Source: Photobacterium sp. SKA34
GTDB lineage: Bacteria > Pseudomonadota > Gammaproteobacteria > Enterobacterales > Vibrionaceae
Assembly: GCF_000153325.1 (NCBI RefSeq)
Contig: NZ_CH724144.1
Location: 128,355 to 192,354, forward strand
Length of the DNA: 64,000 nucleotides
Direction of reading: 5' to 3'
Each line of letters begins with the position of its first letter. Position 1 is the first letter of the stretch. Under the pieces are notes generated by a model that was not told the origin of the DNA, made no database searches, and saw only the letters and a list, made by a program, of their open reading frames with translations. Made by a program: the position numbers and the translations under genes. Positions 52,238 to 62,877 of the stretch are shown here, in pieces.

Positions 52238-52549
52238 ATGAAAGTAAACGGATTACAAGCAGAAATGCAAGCAATGAGACTGGATGCTCAAAATACCACT
52301 TCCCCAGCAACAGCCCAACAAGTGAGCTCTGATTTTGGCAATCTTTTGAATGATGCATTGCAATCAGTAAACCAGCTACAAGGGCAATCAAGTGAGTTAG
52401 CAACGCGTTTCGATCAAGGCGATCGTAGCGTTTCATTAGCGGATGTCATGATTGCAAGAAATAAGTCTAGTGTGGCGTTTGAAGCAACCGTACAAGTGCG
52501 TAATAAAATGGTACAAGCGTACAAAGAATTAATGAATATGCCGGTATAA
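52238..52549 (+). CDS. fliE: Flagellar hook-basal body protein FliE
   Basis: Small adaptor between the MS ring and the rod, 103 residues. The C-terminal half carries the family signature (RSVSLADVMIARNKSSVAFE … QVRNKMVQAYKELMNMPV). Ribosome site GAGAG precedes the ATG. It begins the fliEFGHIJ group 41 bp after flrC. I did not find a clear sigma-54 site in this gap; it could be read through from flrBC. Confidence 0.95.
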   Translation: MKVNGLQAEMQAMRLDAQNTTSPATAQQVSSDFGNLLNDALQSVNQLQGQSSELATRFDQGDRSVSLADVMIARNKSSVAFEATVQVRNKMVQAYKELMNMPV

Positions 52550-52610
52550 GCCTGACTTTTTAAAGTATGGAAAGTAACACCGTTATTCTTGCAGTTTATG
52601 GGTAAAAGTC

Positions 52611-54359
52611 GTGGCAGAAGAAAACATTAATCAACCATTAGCGGTATCGGGCAATGGCTCGGCTCCTGTATTACATGATGATATGGGGGCTGATCAAGGC
52701 GTTGATATTTCAGAGAAGAAAGCCTCTTCAACTGATAGTATTTTGGGGAACTTGGATTTATTACGTCAAGTTATTCTAGTGCTATCGGTGGCAATTTGTG
52801 TCGCGCTAATAGTGTTGGTAACAATGTGGATCAAAGAGCCTGAGATGCGCCCGTTAGGCTCTTATGAAACCGAAGAATTAATTCCAATCCTCGATCACTT
52901 TGATCAAAAGAAAATTGCATATCAATTAGATGGCAATACGATTCGTGTTCCGGCTGATGAATACAGCGCGATTAAGTTAGATTTAACGCGTACTGGATTA
53001 AATGCTCAGACGGTAGAAGGCGACGATATTTTATTACAAGACATGGGTTTTGGTGTATCACAACGAATGGAAAGTGAGCGTTTAAAGCTCAGTCGTGAAC
53101 GTCAATTAGCCCGTGCCATTGAACAAATTAGCCAAGTACGTAAAGCGCAGGTTTTACTGGCGACACCAAAACAAAGTGTATTTGTTCGTCATAACCAAGA
53201 AGCGACGGCAACAGTATTTTTAACCTTATCTTCTGGTGGTTCATTAGGACAACAAGAAGTTGACTCCATTGTTGATATGGTTGCAACAGCGGTGCCTGGG
53301 CTTCGTCCAACACGAGTGACGGTAACCGATCAACATGGTCGATTATTGAGCTCTGGTACTGAAGATCCTAGTACAACAGCGAAACGAAAAGAATACGAAT
53401 TAGAGCGTAAACAGGAACAAGCATTACGCGAAAAAATTGATGCTATCTTAATGCCTGTTTTAGGGCTGGGTAATTATACTTCGCAAGTTGATGTTGCAAT
53501 GGATTTCTCGGCGTTAGAAGAAACGCGTAAGCGCTATGATCCATCAACAGCGGCAACGCGCAGCGAATTTACGCTTGAAGATATTAATGGTGGTAACCAA
53601 GTTGCGGGCATTCCTGGTGCATTAAGTAATCAGCCGCCTGTTGAGTCGGCTATTCCTCAAAATGTGAAAGATATGCAGTCGGGTACGAACGGTAGTGATG
53701 GTTCCGTACATAGAGAATCTACCCGTAACTATGAATTAGATACCACGATTAGTCATAAGCGAGCACAAACGGGGGTTATTGACCGTCAAACGGTATCTGT
53801 TGCGGTGGATTATAAGACCATCACTGATCCTAAAACGGGCGATGTAACTCGAGTACCTGTTTCAGAAGCGGAAATTGCTAAAATTCGTCGTTTACTAATG
53901 GGCGGTATTGGTTTTTTAGAAGCGCGAGGGGATTTACTTGAAGTGCTTTCCGTTCCTTTTGCGTTGCCAGAATCTCAATTAGCAGCCGATCTTCCTATCT
54001 GGGAAAATCCGAACTTTAGTAGCTGGGTACGTTGGATTGCAGCGGCGCTCGTTATTATTGTGGTGATCATGGTATTAGTACGCCCAGCAATGCGTAAGCT
54101 GTTGTATCCAAACCAAGCACCAGACGGTACGCCATTAGACGAAAATGGTATGCCTGTTATGGCAAACTCAGCAGATTCTGTTGGGCTCATTGGCGCAGAA
54201 TTGGATGGTGGTGAAGGATTTGAATTAAGCTCTAGTAGCTTAGATTTACCAAATTTACATAAAGATGAAGACTTACTGAAAGCCGTCCGAGCATTGGTGG
54301 ATAATGAACCTGATCTCGCAGCACAAGTGGTTAAAAGTTGGGTGAATGAAGATGGCTAA
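52611..54359 (+). CDS. fliF: Flagellar MS-ring protein FliF
   Basis: Builds the MS ring in the inner membrane, base of the basal body. 582 residues with a GTG start. Membrane segments at about 50-70 (LLRQVILVLSVAICVALIVL) and about 470-490 (WIAAALVIIVVIMVLVRPAM) flank the large periplasmic part, which has the ring-building motifs and the disordered loop near 300-380. The C-terminal tail (LLKAVRALVDNEPDLAAQVV) binds FliG. It overlaps fliG by 8 bp. Confidence 0.96.
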   Translation: MAEENINQPLAVSGNGSAPVLHDDMGADQGVDISEKKASSTDSILGNLDLLRQVILVLSVAICVALIVLVTMWIKEPEMRPLGSYETEELIPILDHFDQKKIAYQLDGNTIRVPADEYSAIKLDLTRTGLNAQTVEGDDILLQDMGFGVSQRMESERLKLSRERQLARAIEQISQVRKAQVLLATPKQSVFVRHNQEATATVFLTLSSGGSLGQQEVDSIVDMVATAVPGLRPTRVTVTDQHGRLLSSGTEDPSTTAKRKEYELERKQEQALREKIDAILMPVLGLGNYTSQVDVAMDFSALEETRKRYDPSTAATRSEFTLEDINGGNQVAGIPGALSNQPPVESAIPQNVKDMQSGTNGSDGSVHRESTRNYELDTTISHKRAQTGVIDRQTVSVAVDYKTITDPKTGDVTRVPVSEAEIAKIRRLLMGGIGFLEARGDLLEVLSVPFALPESQLAADLPIWENPNFSSWVRWIAAALVIIVVIMVLVRPAMRKLLYPNQAPDGTPLDENGMPVMANSADSVGLIGAELDGGEGFELSSSSLDLPNLHKDEDLLKAVRALVDNEPDLAAQVVKSWVNEDG

Positions 54360-55395
54360 TGATATTGCTATAAGTGAAAATAAATTTGATCCAAGTACAC
54401 TAAGCGGGACAGAAAAAGCCGCAATTTTACTGCTTAGTCTTAGTGAGCAAGATGCCGCCAGTATTATTCGTCACCTTGAACCTAAACAGGTGCAGCGTGT
54501 GGGTGGTGCGATGGCAAGTATGACAGATCTTAGCCAAGAGAAAGTTTCCGGTGTACACCGATTGTTTCTCGAAGATATTCAAAAATACACCAGCATTGGC
54601 ATGGGCAGCGAAGATTTCGTGCGTAACACATTAGTTGCTGCATTAGGTGAAGACAAAGCGAATAACCTTGTTGATCAAATCCTGATGGGCAGTGGCTCTC
54701 GCGGCTTAGATTCGCTGAAATGGATGGATCCTCGTCAAGTAGCGAGCATTATTCTCAATGAGCACCCGCAGATCCAAACCATCGTTTTATCATACTTAGA
54801 ACCGGAACAATCAGCGGAAATATTGGCGCAATTTCCTGAGCGTGTACGTTTAGATTTGATGATGCGTATTGCGAACTTAGAAGAAGTACAACCAGCAGCA
54901 TTACATGAGTTAAACGATATCATGGAGAAACAGTTTGCCGGTCAAGCTGGTGCGCAAGCAGCTAAAATTGGCGGCTTGAAAGCAGCGGCTGAGATCATGA
55001 ACTACCTCGATAATAATGTTGAAGGCTTGTTGATGGATCAGATCCGTGAAACGGATGAAGATACGGCGACTCAGATCCAAGACTTAATGTTTGTATTTGA
55101 TAACTTAACAGAAGTCGATGATCGCGGTATTCAAACCTTGCTCCGTGATGTGCCACAAGATCTCTTACAAAAAGCACTAAAAGGTGCTGATGATATGCTG
55201 CGTGATAAGTTCTTCGCCAATATGTCCAAGCGTGCTTCTGAAATGCTACGTGAAGAGTTAGAAGCGATGGGGCCGATTCGTGTTGCTGATGTAGAAGCGG
55301 CGCAAAAAGAAATTCTAACTATTGCTCGTCGTCTTTCTGATACAGGTGAAATTATGCTTGGTGGCAGCGGTGGCGGTGCAGATGAATACCTATAA
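54352..55395 (+). CDS. fliG: Flagellar motor switch protein FliG
   Basis: Rotor protein that touches the stator and generates torque. 347 residues from the ATG at 54352, overlapping the fliF stop. It shows the N-terminal FliF-binding domain (LSGTEKAAILLLSLSEQDAA), the EHPQ motif (ILNEHPQIQTIVLSYL) and the C-terminal torque helix with charged residues (DDMLRDKFFANMSKRASEML). Complete. Confidence 0.96.
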   Translation: MANDIAISENKFDPSTLSGTEKAAILLLSLSEQDAASIIRHLEPKQVQRVGGAMASMTDLSQEKVSGVHRLFLEDIQKYTSIGMGSEDFVRNTLVAALGEDKANNLVDQILMGSGSRGLDSLKWMDPRQVASIILNEHPQIQTIVLSYLEPEQSAEILAQFPERVRLDLMMRIANLEEVQPAALHELNDIMEKQFAGQAGAQAAKIGGLKAAAEIMNYLDNNVEGLLMDQIRETDEDTATQIQDLMFVFDNLTEVDDRGIQTLLRDVPQDLLQKALKGADDMLRDKFFANMSKRASEMLREELEAMGPIRVADVEAAQKEILTIARRLSDTGEIMLGGSGGGADEYL

Positions 55396-55430
55396 AATTA
55401 TCCCAATTGTTGAACTAGCAGGTGGTCGTC

Positions 55431-56234
55431 ATGAGTGATGAACGTCGTCGTGGCTTTTTTCGAGTTTCTGACCACCAAGCGCAAGAATTAGAACGTTGGG
55501 CATACCCTGATTATTCAGAAGAGCATCAAGATCACAGTGACAATGCTTTTAATTACCAGCCTCGTCCTGTTATTGAAGAATTCGCCCCTGAAGAAGAAGC
55601 GGGGCCTCCGCCATTAACGGCTGCTGATCTAGAAGCGATGCAGCAATCGGCGTATGACGAAGGAATAGAGCAAGGACGACAAGCAGGACGCAGTGAAGGG
55701 TTTAAAACCGGTCATGCAGAAGGGCTTGAATCCGGTCTTGTTGACGGCAAAGAACAAGGGTTACAACAAGGTCTAGAGTTAGCCCAACAACAAATAACGG
55801 AACAAGTGAACTACTTGGCGTCAGTGGCTGAAAAGTTATTAGCGCCAATTGCACAAGTTGATCGTGATGTTGAAGATCAGGTGATGCAACTGGCTTTAGG
55901 TTTAGCGAAAGAGTTGATCCGGGTGGAAGTAAAAACGAACCCACAAGTGATTTTAAATACAATTCGTGAAGTGGTGGCGACGTTACCAGTTGCCAATCGT
56001 GATATTACGATGAATCTGCATCCTGAAGATGTGGCCATAGTAAAACAAAACTTTAGTGATGATGATTTGTTAGAACGTAAATGGAAACTTATTGCTGAAC
56101 CAAGTTTAAATCGTGGTGATCTGCAACTGAGTAGCCATGATACTTCGGTTGACTATTTTATTGATGATCGCATTCGTCACTCTTTAAGCTGCTTTGAAGC
56201 GGTTAATAGTAGCGTTCGAGATCAATCTAAATGA
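55431..56234 (+). CDS. fliH: Flagellar export regulator FliH
   Basis: Stator-like regulator of the FliI export ATPase. 267 residues from the ATG at 55431. The middle has the typical GxxxG-type repeat ([20 protein letters not shown]), followed by a helical region and the C-terminal domain similar to V/F-type ATPase subunit delta ([20 protein letters not shown]). It overlaps fliI by ATGA, so the two are translationally coupled. Confidence 0.94.
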   Translation: MSDERRRGFFRVSDHQAQELERWAYPDYSEEHQDHSDNAFNYQPRPVIEEFAPEEEAGPPPLTAADLEAMQQSAYDEGIEQGRQAGRSEGFKTGHAEGLESGLVDGKEQGLQQGLELAQQQITEQVNYLASVAEKLLAPIAQVDRDVEDQVMQLALGLAKELIRVEVKTNPQVILNTIREVVATLPVANRDITMNLHPEDVAIVKQNFSDDDLLERKWKLIAEPSLNRGDLQLSSHDTSVDYFIDDRIRHSLSCFEAVNSSVRDQSK

Positions 56235-57553
56235 CAGCCTCACTAGCCGAACGGTTAAGCCAATATAAAACGGAAGGGACAGGGTGTAAGCCTGTTGCAT
56301 CTGGACGTTTAGTACGTGTGGTTGGTTTAACACTTGAAGCTATAGGTTGTCGCGCCCCTGTTGGAAGTTTGTGCAAAGTCGAAACGTTAAATGGTGAACT
56401 AGAAGCTGAAGTAGTTGGCTTTTCAGGTGAAACCTTGTTTCTCATGCCGAGTGAGCAGTTACTTGGGGTGATGCCTGGCGCTAAAGTCACGCCTATTTTG
56501 CACAATAGCGGCCTACCTGTTGGTCCAGAACTATTAGGTCGGGTTATTGATGGGGTTGGTAATCCGCTCGATGGCTTAGGGCCTATTTTTACCGAGCATC
56601 GGGCTTCATTTAATGCCACTCCTATCAATCCTCTCGCCCGTAAACCAATCAAAGAGCCGCTTGATGTGGGTATTAAAGCGATCAATGGCTGTTTGACGGT
56701 AGGTAAAGGCCAGCGTATTGGTTTATTTGCAGGTTCTGGTGTTGGTAAGTCTGTGACACTAGGCATGATGACTCGTGGCACCAATGCCCAGATTGTTGTG
56801 GTTGGCCTTATTGGTGAGCGTGGTCGTGAAGTCAAAGAGTTTATTGAAGAAAGCTTAGGTCCTGAAGGTCGTGCGCGATCGGTGGTGGTTGCTGCACCTG
56901 CCGATGCTTCACCATTAATGCGTTTAAAAGGTTGTCAAACATCATTGACGATTGCTGAGTATTTCCGCGATCAGGGTTTTGATGTATTACTCTTGATGGA
57001 TTCACTGACCCGTTTTGCACAGGCACAACGTGAAATCGCACTGTCGGTTGGTGAGCCGCCAGCTACCAAAGGTTATCCACCTTCGGTATTTGCAAAGTTA
57101 CCTGCGCTGGTGGAACGCGCAGGTAATGGCAATGAAAATCAAGGCTCTATAACGGCCTTTTTTACCGTTCTTAGTGAAGGTGATGACTTGCAAGATCCTA
57201 TTGCAGATGCCTCTCGTGCGATTTTAGACGGTCATATTGTGTTATCTCGTGAGATGGCAGACGCGGGACATTATCCTGCGATTGATGTTGAACGCTCGGT
57301 GAGCCGTGTCATGCCTGCGATTGTGAGCGAAGAGCACATGTTGATGTCAAAAGCGGTACGTCAAATTCTTTCTATATGCCGTAAAAATCAAGATTTAGTC
57401 TCCATTGGTGCTTATAAGCCCGGAACGGATAACACGATTGATCAAGCTTTTAGTTTTAAACCGAAATTAGACGCTTATCTGCAACAAGAAATGAAAGAGT
57501 CTGTGCCCTATGAGATGTGCGTCAATATGTTGCGCTCAACATTAGGTGGTTAA
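56231..57553 (+). CDS. fliI: Flagellum-specific export ATPase FliI
   Basis: Hexameric ATPase that readies substrates for type III flagellar export. 440 residues. Walker A is [17 protein letters not shown] (about 170), Walker B is [18 protein letters not shown], and the F1-beta-like core is complete. It is between fliH and fliJ, the usual order. Confidence 0.97.
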   Translation: MTASLAERLSQYKTEGTGCKPVASGRLVRVVGLTLEAIGCRAPVGSLCKVETLNGELEAEVVGFSGETLFLMPSEQLLGVMPGAKVTPILHNSGLPVGPELLGRVIDGVGNPLDGLGPIFTEHRASFNATPINPLARKPIKEPLDVGIKAINGCLTVGKGQRIGLFAGSGVGKSVTLGMMTRGTNAQIVVVGLIGERGREVKEFIEESLGPEGRARSVVVAAPADASPLMRLKGCQTSLTIAEYFRDQGFDVLLLMDSLTRFAQAQREIALSVGEPPATKGYPPSVFAKLPALVERAGNGNENQGSITAFFTVLSEGDDLQDPIADASRAILDGHIVLSREMADAGHYPAIDVERSVSRVMPAIVSEEHMLMSKAVRQILSICRKNQDLVSIGAYKPGTDNTIDQAFSFKPKLDAYLQQEMKESVPYEMCVNMLRSTLGG

Positions 57554-57584
57554 TTGCAGGTGATCATGGATAAGGAAATTAAGT

Positions 57585-58025
57585 ATGTCTAACGCGCTAG
57601 GTTTAATCATCGATCAAGCGAAAGAGCAAGAGCATCAAGCAAGTTTAGCGTTAAACCAAGCCCGCATTGAGCAACAAAATTACTTACAGCAGTTAGCGCA
57701 GATCGAAAAATATCGATTGGATTATCTCAATCAGTTATCTGTCAGAGGCCAAGAAGGCTTAACGGCAAGCGAATATAGTCATTTACAAAAATTCTTAACG
57801 CAACTGGATCAAACATTAGAAAAGCAAAAGCAAGCAGGAGGGTACTTTGAAGAACAAATTCAAAAGTGCTCCCAGCACTGGCAAGAAATGCAGCAAAAAA
57901 GGCGTTCGGTTGAATGGCTGGTAGAAAAACGCGAACGCGAACATAAACAGTGGCTTGATAAGCAAGAGCAAAAAATGATGGATGAATTTGTTACGTTGCA
58001 GTTTGCGCGAAGGTTACAACAATAA
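57585..58025 (+). CDS. fliJ: Flagellar export protein FliJ
   Basis: Coiled-coil stalk protein that works with FliI and the FlhA gate. 146 residues, almost entirely helical and charged, with heptads throughout (LIIDQAKEQEHQASLALNQA ... KREREHKQWLDKQEQKM). Call rests on length, coiled-coil nature and position after fliI. A sigma-54 site for the next operon begins 18 bp after its stop. Confidence 0.93.
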   Translation: MSNALGLIIDQAKEQEHQASLALNQARIEQQNYLQQLAQIEKYRLDYLNQLSVRGQEGLTASEYSHLQKFLTQLDQTLEKQKQAGGYFEEQIQKCSQHWQEMQQKRRSVEWLVEKREREHKQWLDKQEQKMMDEFVTLQFARRLQQ

Positions 58026-58042
58026 CCTTATTGATGAGTAAC

Positions 58043-58058
58043 TGGTTTAGTTTTTGCA
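58043..58058 (+). promoter_or_regulatory. Sigma-54 promoter of fliK-R operon
   Basis: TGGTTTAGTTTTTGCA has GG and GC at 10-bp spacing, 88 bp before the fliK start. The fliKLMNOPQR-flhB operon is sigma-54 dependent in Vibrio. Confidence 0.78.
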
Positions 58059-58145
58059 TTACTCCAACTTATCTCTTTTTGTCGTTGGAAGATCAATTGG
58101 TTACGTTTTGTATTCTCCACGCCCAGCACTAGGTTTGAATTGGCT

Positions 58146-59552
58146 ATGAATCTATTAAATCCCTTATCAACATCGCACGTAAAAGCCACACCTGCGGGAT
58201 CTTCAAATACTAAAACAGTAGAAAAAAGCGAAGGTTATAAAGATGCTTCGTTTGATTCTCAGTTACAAGCGGCATCAACAGAGAAAACATCGGTAAGTGA
58301 TTTAAAAATAGAACAAAAAACACAAAAATCGACAGATGTTGAAACTGGAGAAGAAGCGAGCATTGTCTCTGATGATTTAGTTATCGATGCTGAATCTAAC
58401 GCTGAGTTAGTCTCTGATAATGCTGTTTCAGATGAGGTTGTATCTGTTGCTGATGGTGATGATATCGCCAGTGTTGATAATGTTGACGATGGCGAAAGTA
58501 TTGATGATGTTGAAAAAGTGCTGTTTGAAGGCGCGGGTTTTCTTCAACGTTTGAATCAATCAAATCAACAATTTAGTCAACAATCTCCGGGAGGAGGCAA
58601 AGTTTTGCCGCCACAGTCAGAGCAAATGACATCATCAGATGCGTTTTTAGATGTAAAGCCGGAACTCTCAGGTGACAAATTTGTATTAGATAGCTCTGAA
58701 ATCGCTTCAATCAAGCAAAATGAGTTAACTGAAAAAGAGAAAGTGCTGCAAACGGATGGTAAATCGAGTGATCTAAAAATGGGGTGGCATGCTGCAACTG
58801 CTGCAGTAAAAGCGGATGCAAGCGATGAAGCGACCCTGCTTTCAACCGATCCAGAATTTAAAACAACGTTATCTGGCGTAAAAACTGAAAATAGTGTCGT
58901 GAATGCGTTTCTTTCTGGGGAAAAAAATTCTGAATTGCTCGCAACAAATGGAATGATGGAAGCGGTTAGAAAAACACTGGTTGATGGTCAGGAAAAAGAG
59001 CAAGACAGTATGTCTTCACAACCATTATCGTCACTCATGGGTAACCAACAAACCAATTCGATGAAAATGGACTTACAACATGCGAATACGCAGGTTCAGT
59101 CGCCATTACTGCTGACAAAAGAGCAGGCGGGAGAACAAGTTTCTGAGCGTATTAATATGATGATGGCAAAAAATTTAAAGCAAATTGATATCCGATTAGA
59201 TCCGCCAGAACTCGGCAAAATTCAAATCAAATTAGCCTTGAATCAAGATCAAGCTTCAGTGCAATTTACCGTTAATAATGGCCAAACACGCGATATGGTT
59301 GAACAAGCAATGCCAAGGCTACGTGAGATGATGCAGCAACAAGGCTTGCAGTTAGCGCAAGGCTCTGTTCAGCAAGACAGTTCAAGTCAATTTGCGCAAC
59401 AGTTCTCACAGCAGCATTCTGAGGGGCAATCATCAGGCACTGCTCATGATGAATCTTTTGCAGGCACTAATGAGGCTAAATCAGATAAACATCTTGATAC
59501 GATTGAGATGTTTGTAACAAAAAATAAAGATCGGGTTGATTACTATGCGTAA
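58146..59552 (+). CDS. fliK: Flagellar hook-length control protein FliK
   Basis: Secreted ruler that measures hook length and switches export specificity. 468 residues from the ATG at 58146; a TTG at 58140 is possible. The N-terminal two thirds are disordered, with an acidic stretch (SDEVVSVADGDDIASVDNVD, residues about 95-115), and only the C-terminal switch domain is conserved (IDIRLDPPELGKIQIKLALN followed by QDQASVQFTVNN). The tail is Gln/Ser-rich. Confidence 0.92.
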   Translation: MNLLNPLSTSHVKATPAGSSNTKTVEKSEGYKDASFDSQLQAASTEKTSVSDLKIEQKTQKSTDVETGEEASIVSDDLVIDAESNAELVSDNAVSDEVVSVADGDDIASVDNVDDGESIDDVEKVLFEGAGFLQRLNQSNQQFSQQSPGGGKVLPPQSEQMTSSDAFLDVKPELSGDKFVLDSSEIASIKQNELTEKEKVLQTDGKSSDLKMGWHAATAAVKADASDEATLLSTDPEFKTTLSGVKTENSVVNAFLSGEKNSELLATNGMMEAVRKTLVDGQEKEQDSMSSQPLSSLMGNQQTNSMKMDLQHANTQVQSPLLLTKEQAGEQVSERINMMMAKNLKQIDIRLDPPELGKIQIKLALNQDQASVQFTVNNGQTRDMVEQAMPRLREMMQQQGLQLAQGSVQQDSSSQFAQQFSQQHSEGQSSGTAHDESFAGTNEAKSDKHLDTIEMFVTKNKDRVDYYA

Positions 59553-59605
59553 TTAACAATTGCTAATAATTTAATTAATGAAAATAAAGACAAAAAGGAA
59601 TAAAA

Positions 59606-60088
59606 ATGGCAATGGGCAAGAAAAAGCTGATGTTAATAAGTGCAGTAGCTGTCATTGTAATATTGGCGGCAGGCATTGGCTTTTGGTTGCTAAATGGTGA
59701 TGACGCAAAAGAATCTCCACAAGTGGCTGCAACGGTTCAAGAAAACACAGCGTCACCAGCACCTGTAATGTCAGCTTACTATGTTGTATTACCTCAGCCT
59801 TTTACTTTCAATGTTACGGGTGATACACGAGATAGAGTGGTTCAAATTAAAGTGCAATTAATGGTACGTGGCGATAAAAATGAAGCCTTGGCGAAACTGC
59901 ACATACCGTTAATTGAAAGTACTCTTCTTCAAGCATTCGGGGTCGCAACCGTTGAGCAATTACGTAGTCCTAATGGCCGTGATCAGTTACGCCAACAAGC
60001 GCTTGAAGCTGTTAAAGCAACAATGGTTAAAGTGGCTGGAACACCTGCAGTTGAGCGGGTTCTTTTTACTGGTTTTGTAATGCAGTAG
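59606..60088 (+). CDS. fliL: Flagellar basal body protein FliL
   Basis: Inner-membrane protein around the stator that supports torque in polar flagella. 160 residues: one membrane segment (about 8-28, LMLISAVAVIVILAAGIGFW) and a periplasmic domain (YYVVLPQPFTFNVTGDTRDR) with stomatin-like fold in known structures. Ribosome site AAGGA precedes the ATG. It is 7 bp before fliM. Confidence 0.95.
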   Translation: MAMGKKKLMLISAVAVIVILAAGIGFWLLNGDDAKESPQVAATVQENTASPAPVMSAYYVVLPQPFTFNVTGDTRDRVVQIKVQLMVRGDKNEALAKLHIPLIESTLLQAFGVATVEQLRSPNGRDQLRQQALEAVKATMVKVAGTPAVERVLFTGFVMQ

Positions 60089-60095
60089 GTTTACA

Positions 60096-61145
60096 GTGAG
60101 TGATTTATTAACCCAAGATGAAATTGATGCGCTACTTCATGGTGTCGATGAGCCAGAAGATGAACTTCATGATAACGATGTAGCGAATGATGTTGCTACT
60201 TTTGATTTTTCATCACAAGACCGCATTGTTCGTGGTCGGATGCCAACACTTGAGCTTATCAATGAGCGTTTTGCCCGCCATATGCGTATCAGCCTGTTTA
60301 ATATGCTGCGTAAAACGGCGGAAGTGTCGATCAACGGCGTACAGATGATTAAATTTGGTGAGTACCAAAATACACTGTATGTACCAACAAGCTTAAACAT
60401 GGTGCGCTTTCGCCCATTAAAAGGCACCGCGCTTATTACAATGGAAGCGCGCCTCGTCTTTATTCTGGTAGAAAACTTTTTTGGTGGTGATGGTCGCTTT
60501 CACGCCAAAATTGAAGGTCGTGAATTTACCCCAACCGAACGTCGCATTGTACAAATGTTGCTTAAGCTAGTGTTTGAAGATTACCGTGAAGCATGGTCTC
60601 CGGTGATGGGGGTTGAGTTTGAATATTTAGACTCAGAAGTGAACCCGACCATGGCTAATATTGTGAGTCCAACAGAAGTGATAGTGGTGAGTTCATTTCA
60701 TATTGAAGTTGATGGTGGCGGCGGTGATTTTCATGTCGTCATGCCATATTCGATGGTTGAGCCAATCCGTGAATTACTCGATGCGGGTGTACAAAGTGAC
60801 AAGATGGACACCGACGTACGTTGGAGTAAAGCATTACGTGATGAAATCATGGATGTGCCAGTTAATCTTCGCGCCAAATTATTGGATGTAGATTTATCGT
60901 TACGTGATTTGATGGAGCTACAAGTTGGCGATGTAATCCCTATTGATATGCCTGAGCAAGCGACCATTTTTGTTGAAGATTTACCGACTTATCACGCCAA
61001 AATGGGGCGTTCTGGTGACAATGTAGCATTGAAAATTAGTGAGAAACTACAACGTCCCGATATGGTTAAAACGGACTTGGCGTTTCTCGACCGTGATGAG
61101 CTAGGCACGGCATTACTTAATATTAATAGTGATAGTAACGAATAA
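60096..61145 (+). CDS. fliM: Flagellar motor switch protein FliM
   Basis: C-ring protein that binds phosphorylated CheY. 349 residues with a GTG start. The N-terminal CheY-binding peptide (LLTQDEIDALLHGVDEPEDE), the CheC-like middle (NMLRKTAEVSINGVQMIKFG), and the C-terminal SPOA domain (LLDVDLSLRDLMELQVGDVI) are all intact. Standard order fliL-fliM-fliN. Confidence 0.97.
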   Translation: MSDLLTQDEIDALLHGVDEPEDELHDNDVANDVATFDFSSQDRIVRGRMPTLELINERFARHMRISLFNMLRKTAEVSINGVQMIKFGEYQNTLYVPTSLNMVRFRPLKGTALITMEARLVFILVENFFGGDGRFHAKIEGREFTPTERRIVQMLLKLVFEDYREAWSPVMGVEFEYLDSEVNPTMANIVSPTEVIVVSSFHIEVDGGGGDFHVVMPYSMVEPIRELLDAGVQSDKMDTDVRWSKALRDEIMDVPVNLRAKLLDVDLSLRDLMELQVGDVIPIDMPEQATIFVEDLPTYHAKMGRSGDNVALKISEKLQRPDMVKTDLAFLDRDELGTALLNINSDSNE

Positions 61146-61161
61146 GAAAAGGACGATAACA

Positions 61162-61551
61162 ATGTCAAATAATAATGACCAACAAATGGCAGATGATTGG
61201 GCTGCAGCATTAGCAGAGCAGGCGGATGATGTGCAACCAGCACCACTAGAAGAGCTGACTGATGAAACGGTACCAATCACCGATGATGAACGTCGTAAGC
61301 TTGATACCATTATGGATATTCCGGTTACCATTTCGATGGAAGTTGGACGTACGCAAATTAGTATCCGTAACCTACTGCAATTAAACCAAGGTTCAGTGGT
61401 TGAGCTTGATCGTATTGCGGGTGAATCATTAGATGTGATGGTCAATGGAACCCTTATCGCACATGGTGAAGTGGTTGTGGTCAATGACAAGTTTGGTATT
61501 CGTTTGACTGATGTGATCAGCCAAACTGAGCGTATTAAAAAGTTACGTTAA
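61162..61551 (+). CDS. fliN: Flagellar motor switch protein FliN
   Basis: Lower C-ring protein. 129 residues from the ATG at 61162, which follows an AAAGGA ribosome site; an in-frame start at 61129 within fliM is not credible. The SPOA domain (MDIPVTISMEVGRTQISIRN followed by LLQLNQGSVVELD) is complete and the N-terminal tail is acidic. fliO follows by 8 bp. Confidence 0.96.
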   Translation: MSNNNDQQMADDWAAALAEQADDVQPAPLEELTDETVPITDDERRKLDTIMDIPVTISMEVGRTQISIRNLLQLNQGSVVELDRIAGESLDVMVNGTLIAHGEVVVVNDKFGIRLTDVISQTERIKKLR

Positions 61552-61559
61552 GGCGGGTC

Positions 61560-62009
61560 ATGAAAAGGATTGTAGGCCAAATATTTACAGTATTATCGCT
61601 ATTATTTTTCACGCTGTCTTGTTTCGCACAAACAGCGGTTGAGAAAACGATTGAAAAACCGGCACCGGCATTAAGACAAGCACCTGACTTAAATATCGCG
61701 ACCACTCTAGCTTCTTTACTGCTTGTGATTGCGATTATTGTTTTCTTAGCTTGGTTATTAAAACGAATGCGAGTGGCAGGGATCAGTGGTAATGATTCGG
61801 GTTTAAAAGTGATTACACAGCTGGCTGTCGGGCAACGAGAGAGAGTCGTGCTATTGCAATTGGGTGAAGAGCAGATGTTGGTGGGTATTACTCAACATAA
61901 TATTTCTTTGCTGAGTAAATTGGATAAGCCTTTAAACATGGACGAATCGCCAAGCAGAGATTTCGCTTCTCAGCTTAGCAAGCTAATGAAAAATAATGTT
62001 AAAAAATAA
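61560..62009 (+). CDS. fliO: Flagellar biosynthetic protein FliO
   Basis: Small membrane protein that assists FliP assembly into the export gate. 149 residues: a probable N-terminal signal or anchor ([20 protein letters not shown]), a second membrane segment ([20 protein letters not shown]) and a cytoplasmic domain with the FliO motif [20 protein letters not shown]. Overlaps fliP by 14 bp. Confidence 0.93.
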   Translation: MKRIVGQIFTVLSLLFFTLSCFAQTAVEKTIEKPAPALRQAPDLNIATTLASLLLVIAIIVFLAWLLKRMRVAGISGNDSGLKVITQLAVGQRERVVLLQLGEEQMLVGITQHNISLLSKLDKPLNMDESPSRDFASQLSKLMKNNVKK

Positions 62010-62844
62010 ATTCACTCTTACCACTTGGATGGCTTTTCTTGCTATCTCGGTGTTGTTATCGTCAATCAATATAGCGCATGCGGTTGAAGCAGATATGGCT
62101 AATAGTACGACGGCGACAGCAATGAGCGCAGAAACGACCTCTGGTCACTTACAAGCAGCCCGTAATGCTGGGGGAATACCGGCATTATCGGTGACAGTAA
62201 ACCCTGATGGTAGTGAAGATTATTCTGTCACTCTACAAATTTTAGCGTTAATGACCGCGTTAGGCTTTTTGCCTGCGATGGTTATTTTAATGACCTCTTT
62301 CACCCGTATCGTGGTGGTAATGTCGATCCTGCGTCAAGCCATGGGGTTACAGCAAACACCTTCGAACCAAGTTATTATCGGCATAGCGCTGTTCTTAACG
62401 TTTTTTGTGATGTCTCCGGTGATTGATAAGATCAATGCAGATGCCGTTCAGCCTTATATTAATGAGCAAATCACGGCGAAAGAAGCGTTGGCAAAAGCTG
62501 AAGATCCGATGCGCCAATTTATGCTTAAACAAACCCGTGTAAAAGATTTAGAAACGTTTGTGAATATGTCTGGATCAACGGCAGATGATCCGCAGACGGT
62601 GCCGTTAACGGTATTGATCCCTGCGTTTATTACTTCAGAGCTTAAAACGGCGTTTCAAATCGGCTTTATGCTGTTTTTACCATTTTTAATTATTGATTTG
62701 GTTGTTGCATCAATCTTAATGGCGATGGGGATGATGATGCTTTCACCTATGATTGTATCGTTACCGTTTAAGCTAATGTTGTTTGTTTTAGTTGATGGTT
62801 GGAACCTGATCTTATCCACCCTGGCAGGTAGTTTTGGCACCTAA
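61996..62844 (+). CDS. fliP: Flagellar export gate protein FliP
   Basis: Core subunit of the flagellar type III export channel. 282 residues. A cleavable signal-like N-terminus (about 1-30, ending AHA) precedes a long periplasmic lead, then the family core: [40 protein letters not shown] and [20 protein letters not shown]. The segment [20 protein letters not shown] opens the first core membrane helix. Complete. Confidence 0.96.
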   Translation: MLKNKFTLTTWMAFLAISVLLSSINIAHAVEADMANSTTATAMSAETTSGHLQAARNAGGIPALSVTVNPDGSEDYSVTLQILALMTALGFLPAMVILMTSFTRIVVVMSILRQAMGLQQTPSNQVIIGIALFLTFFVMSPVIDKINADAVQPYINEQITAKEALAKAEDPMRQFMLKQTRVKDLETFVNMSGSTADDPQTVPLTVLIPAFITSELKTAFQIGFMLFLPFLIIDLVVASILMAMGMMMLSPMIVSLPFKLMLFVLVDGWNLILSTLAGSFGT

Positions 62845-62877
62845 TGTGAATGAACATCGGATAAAGAGGATGCTTTT

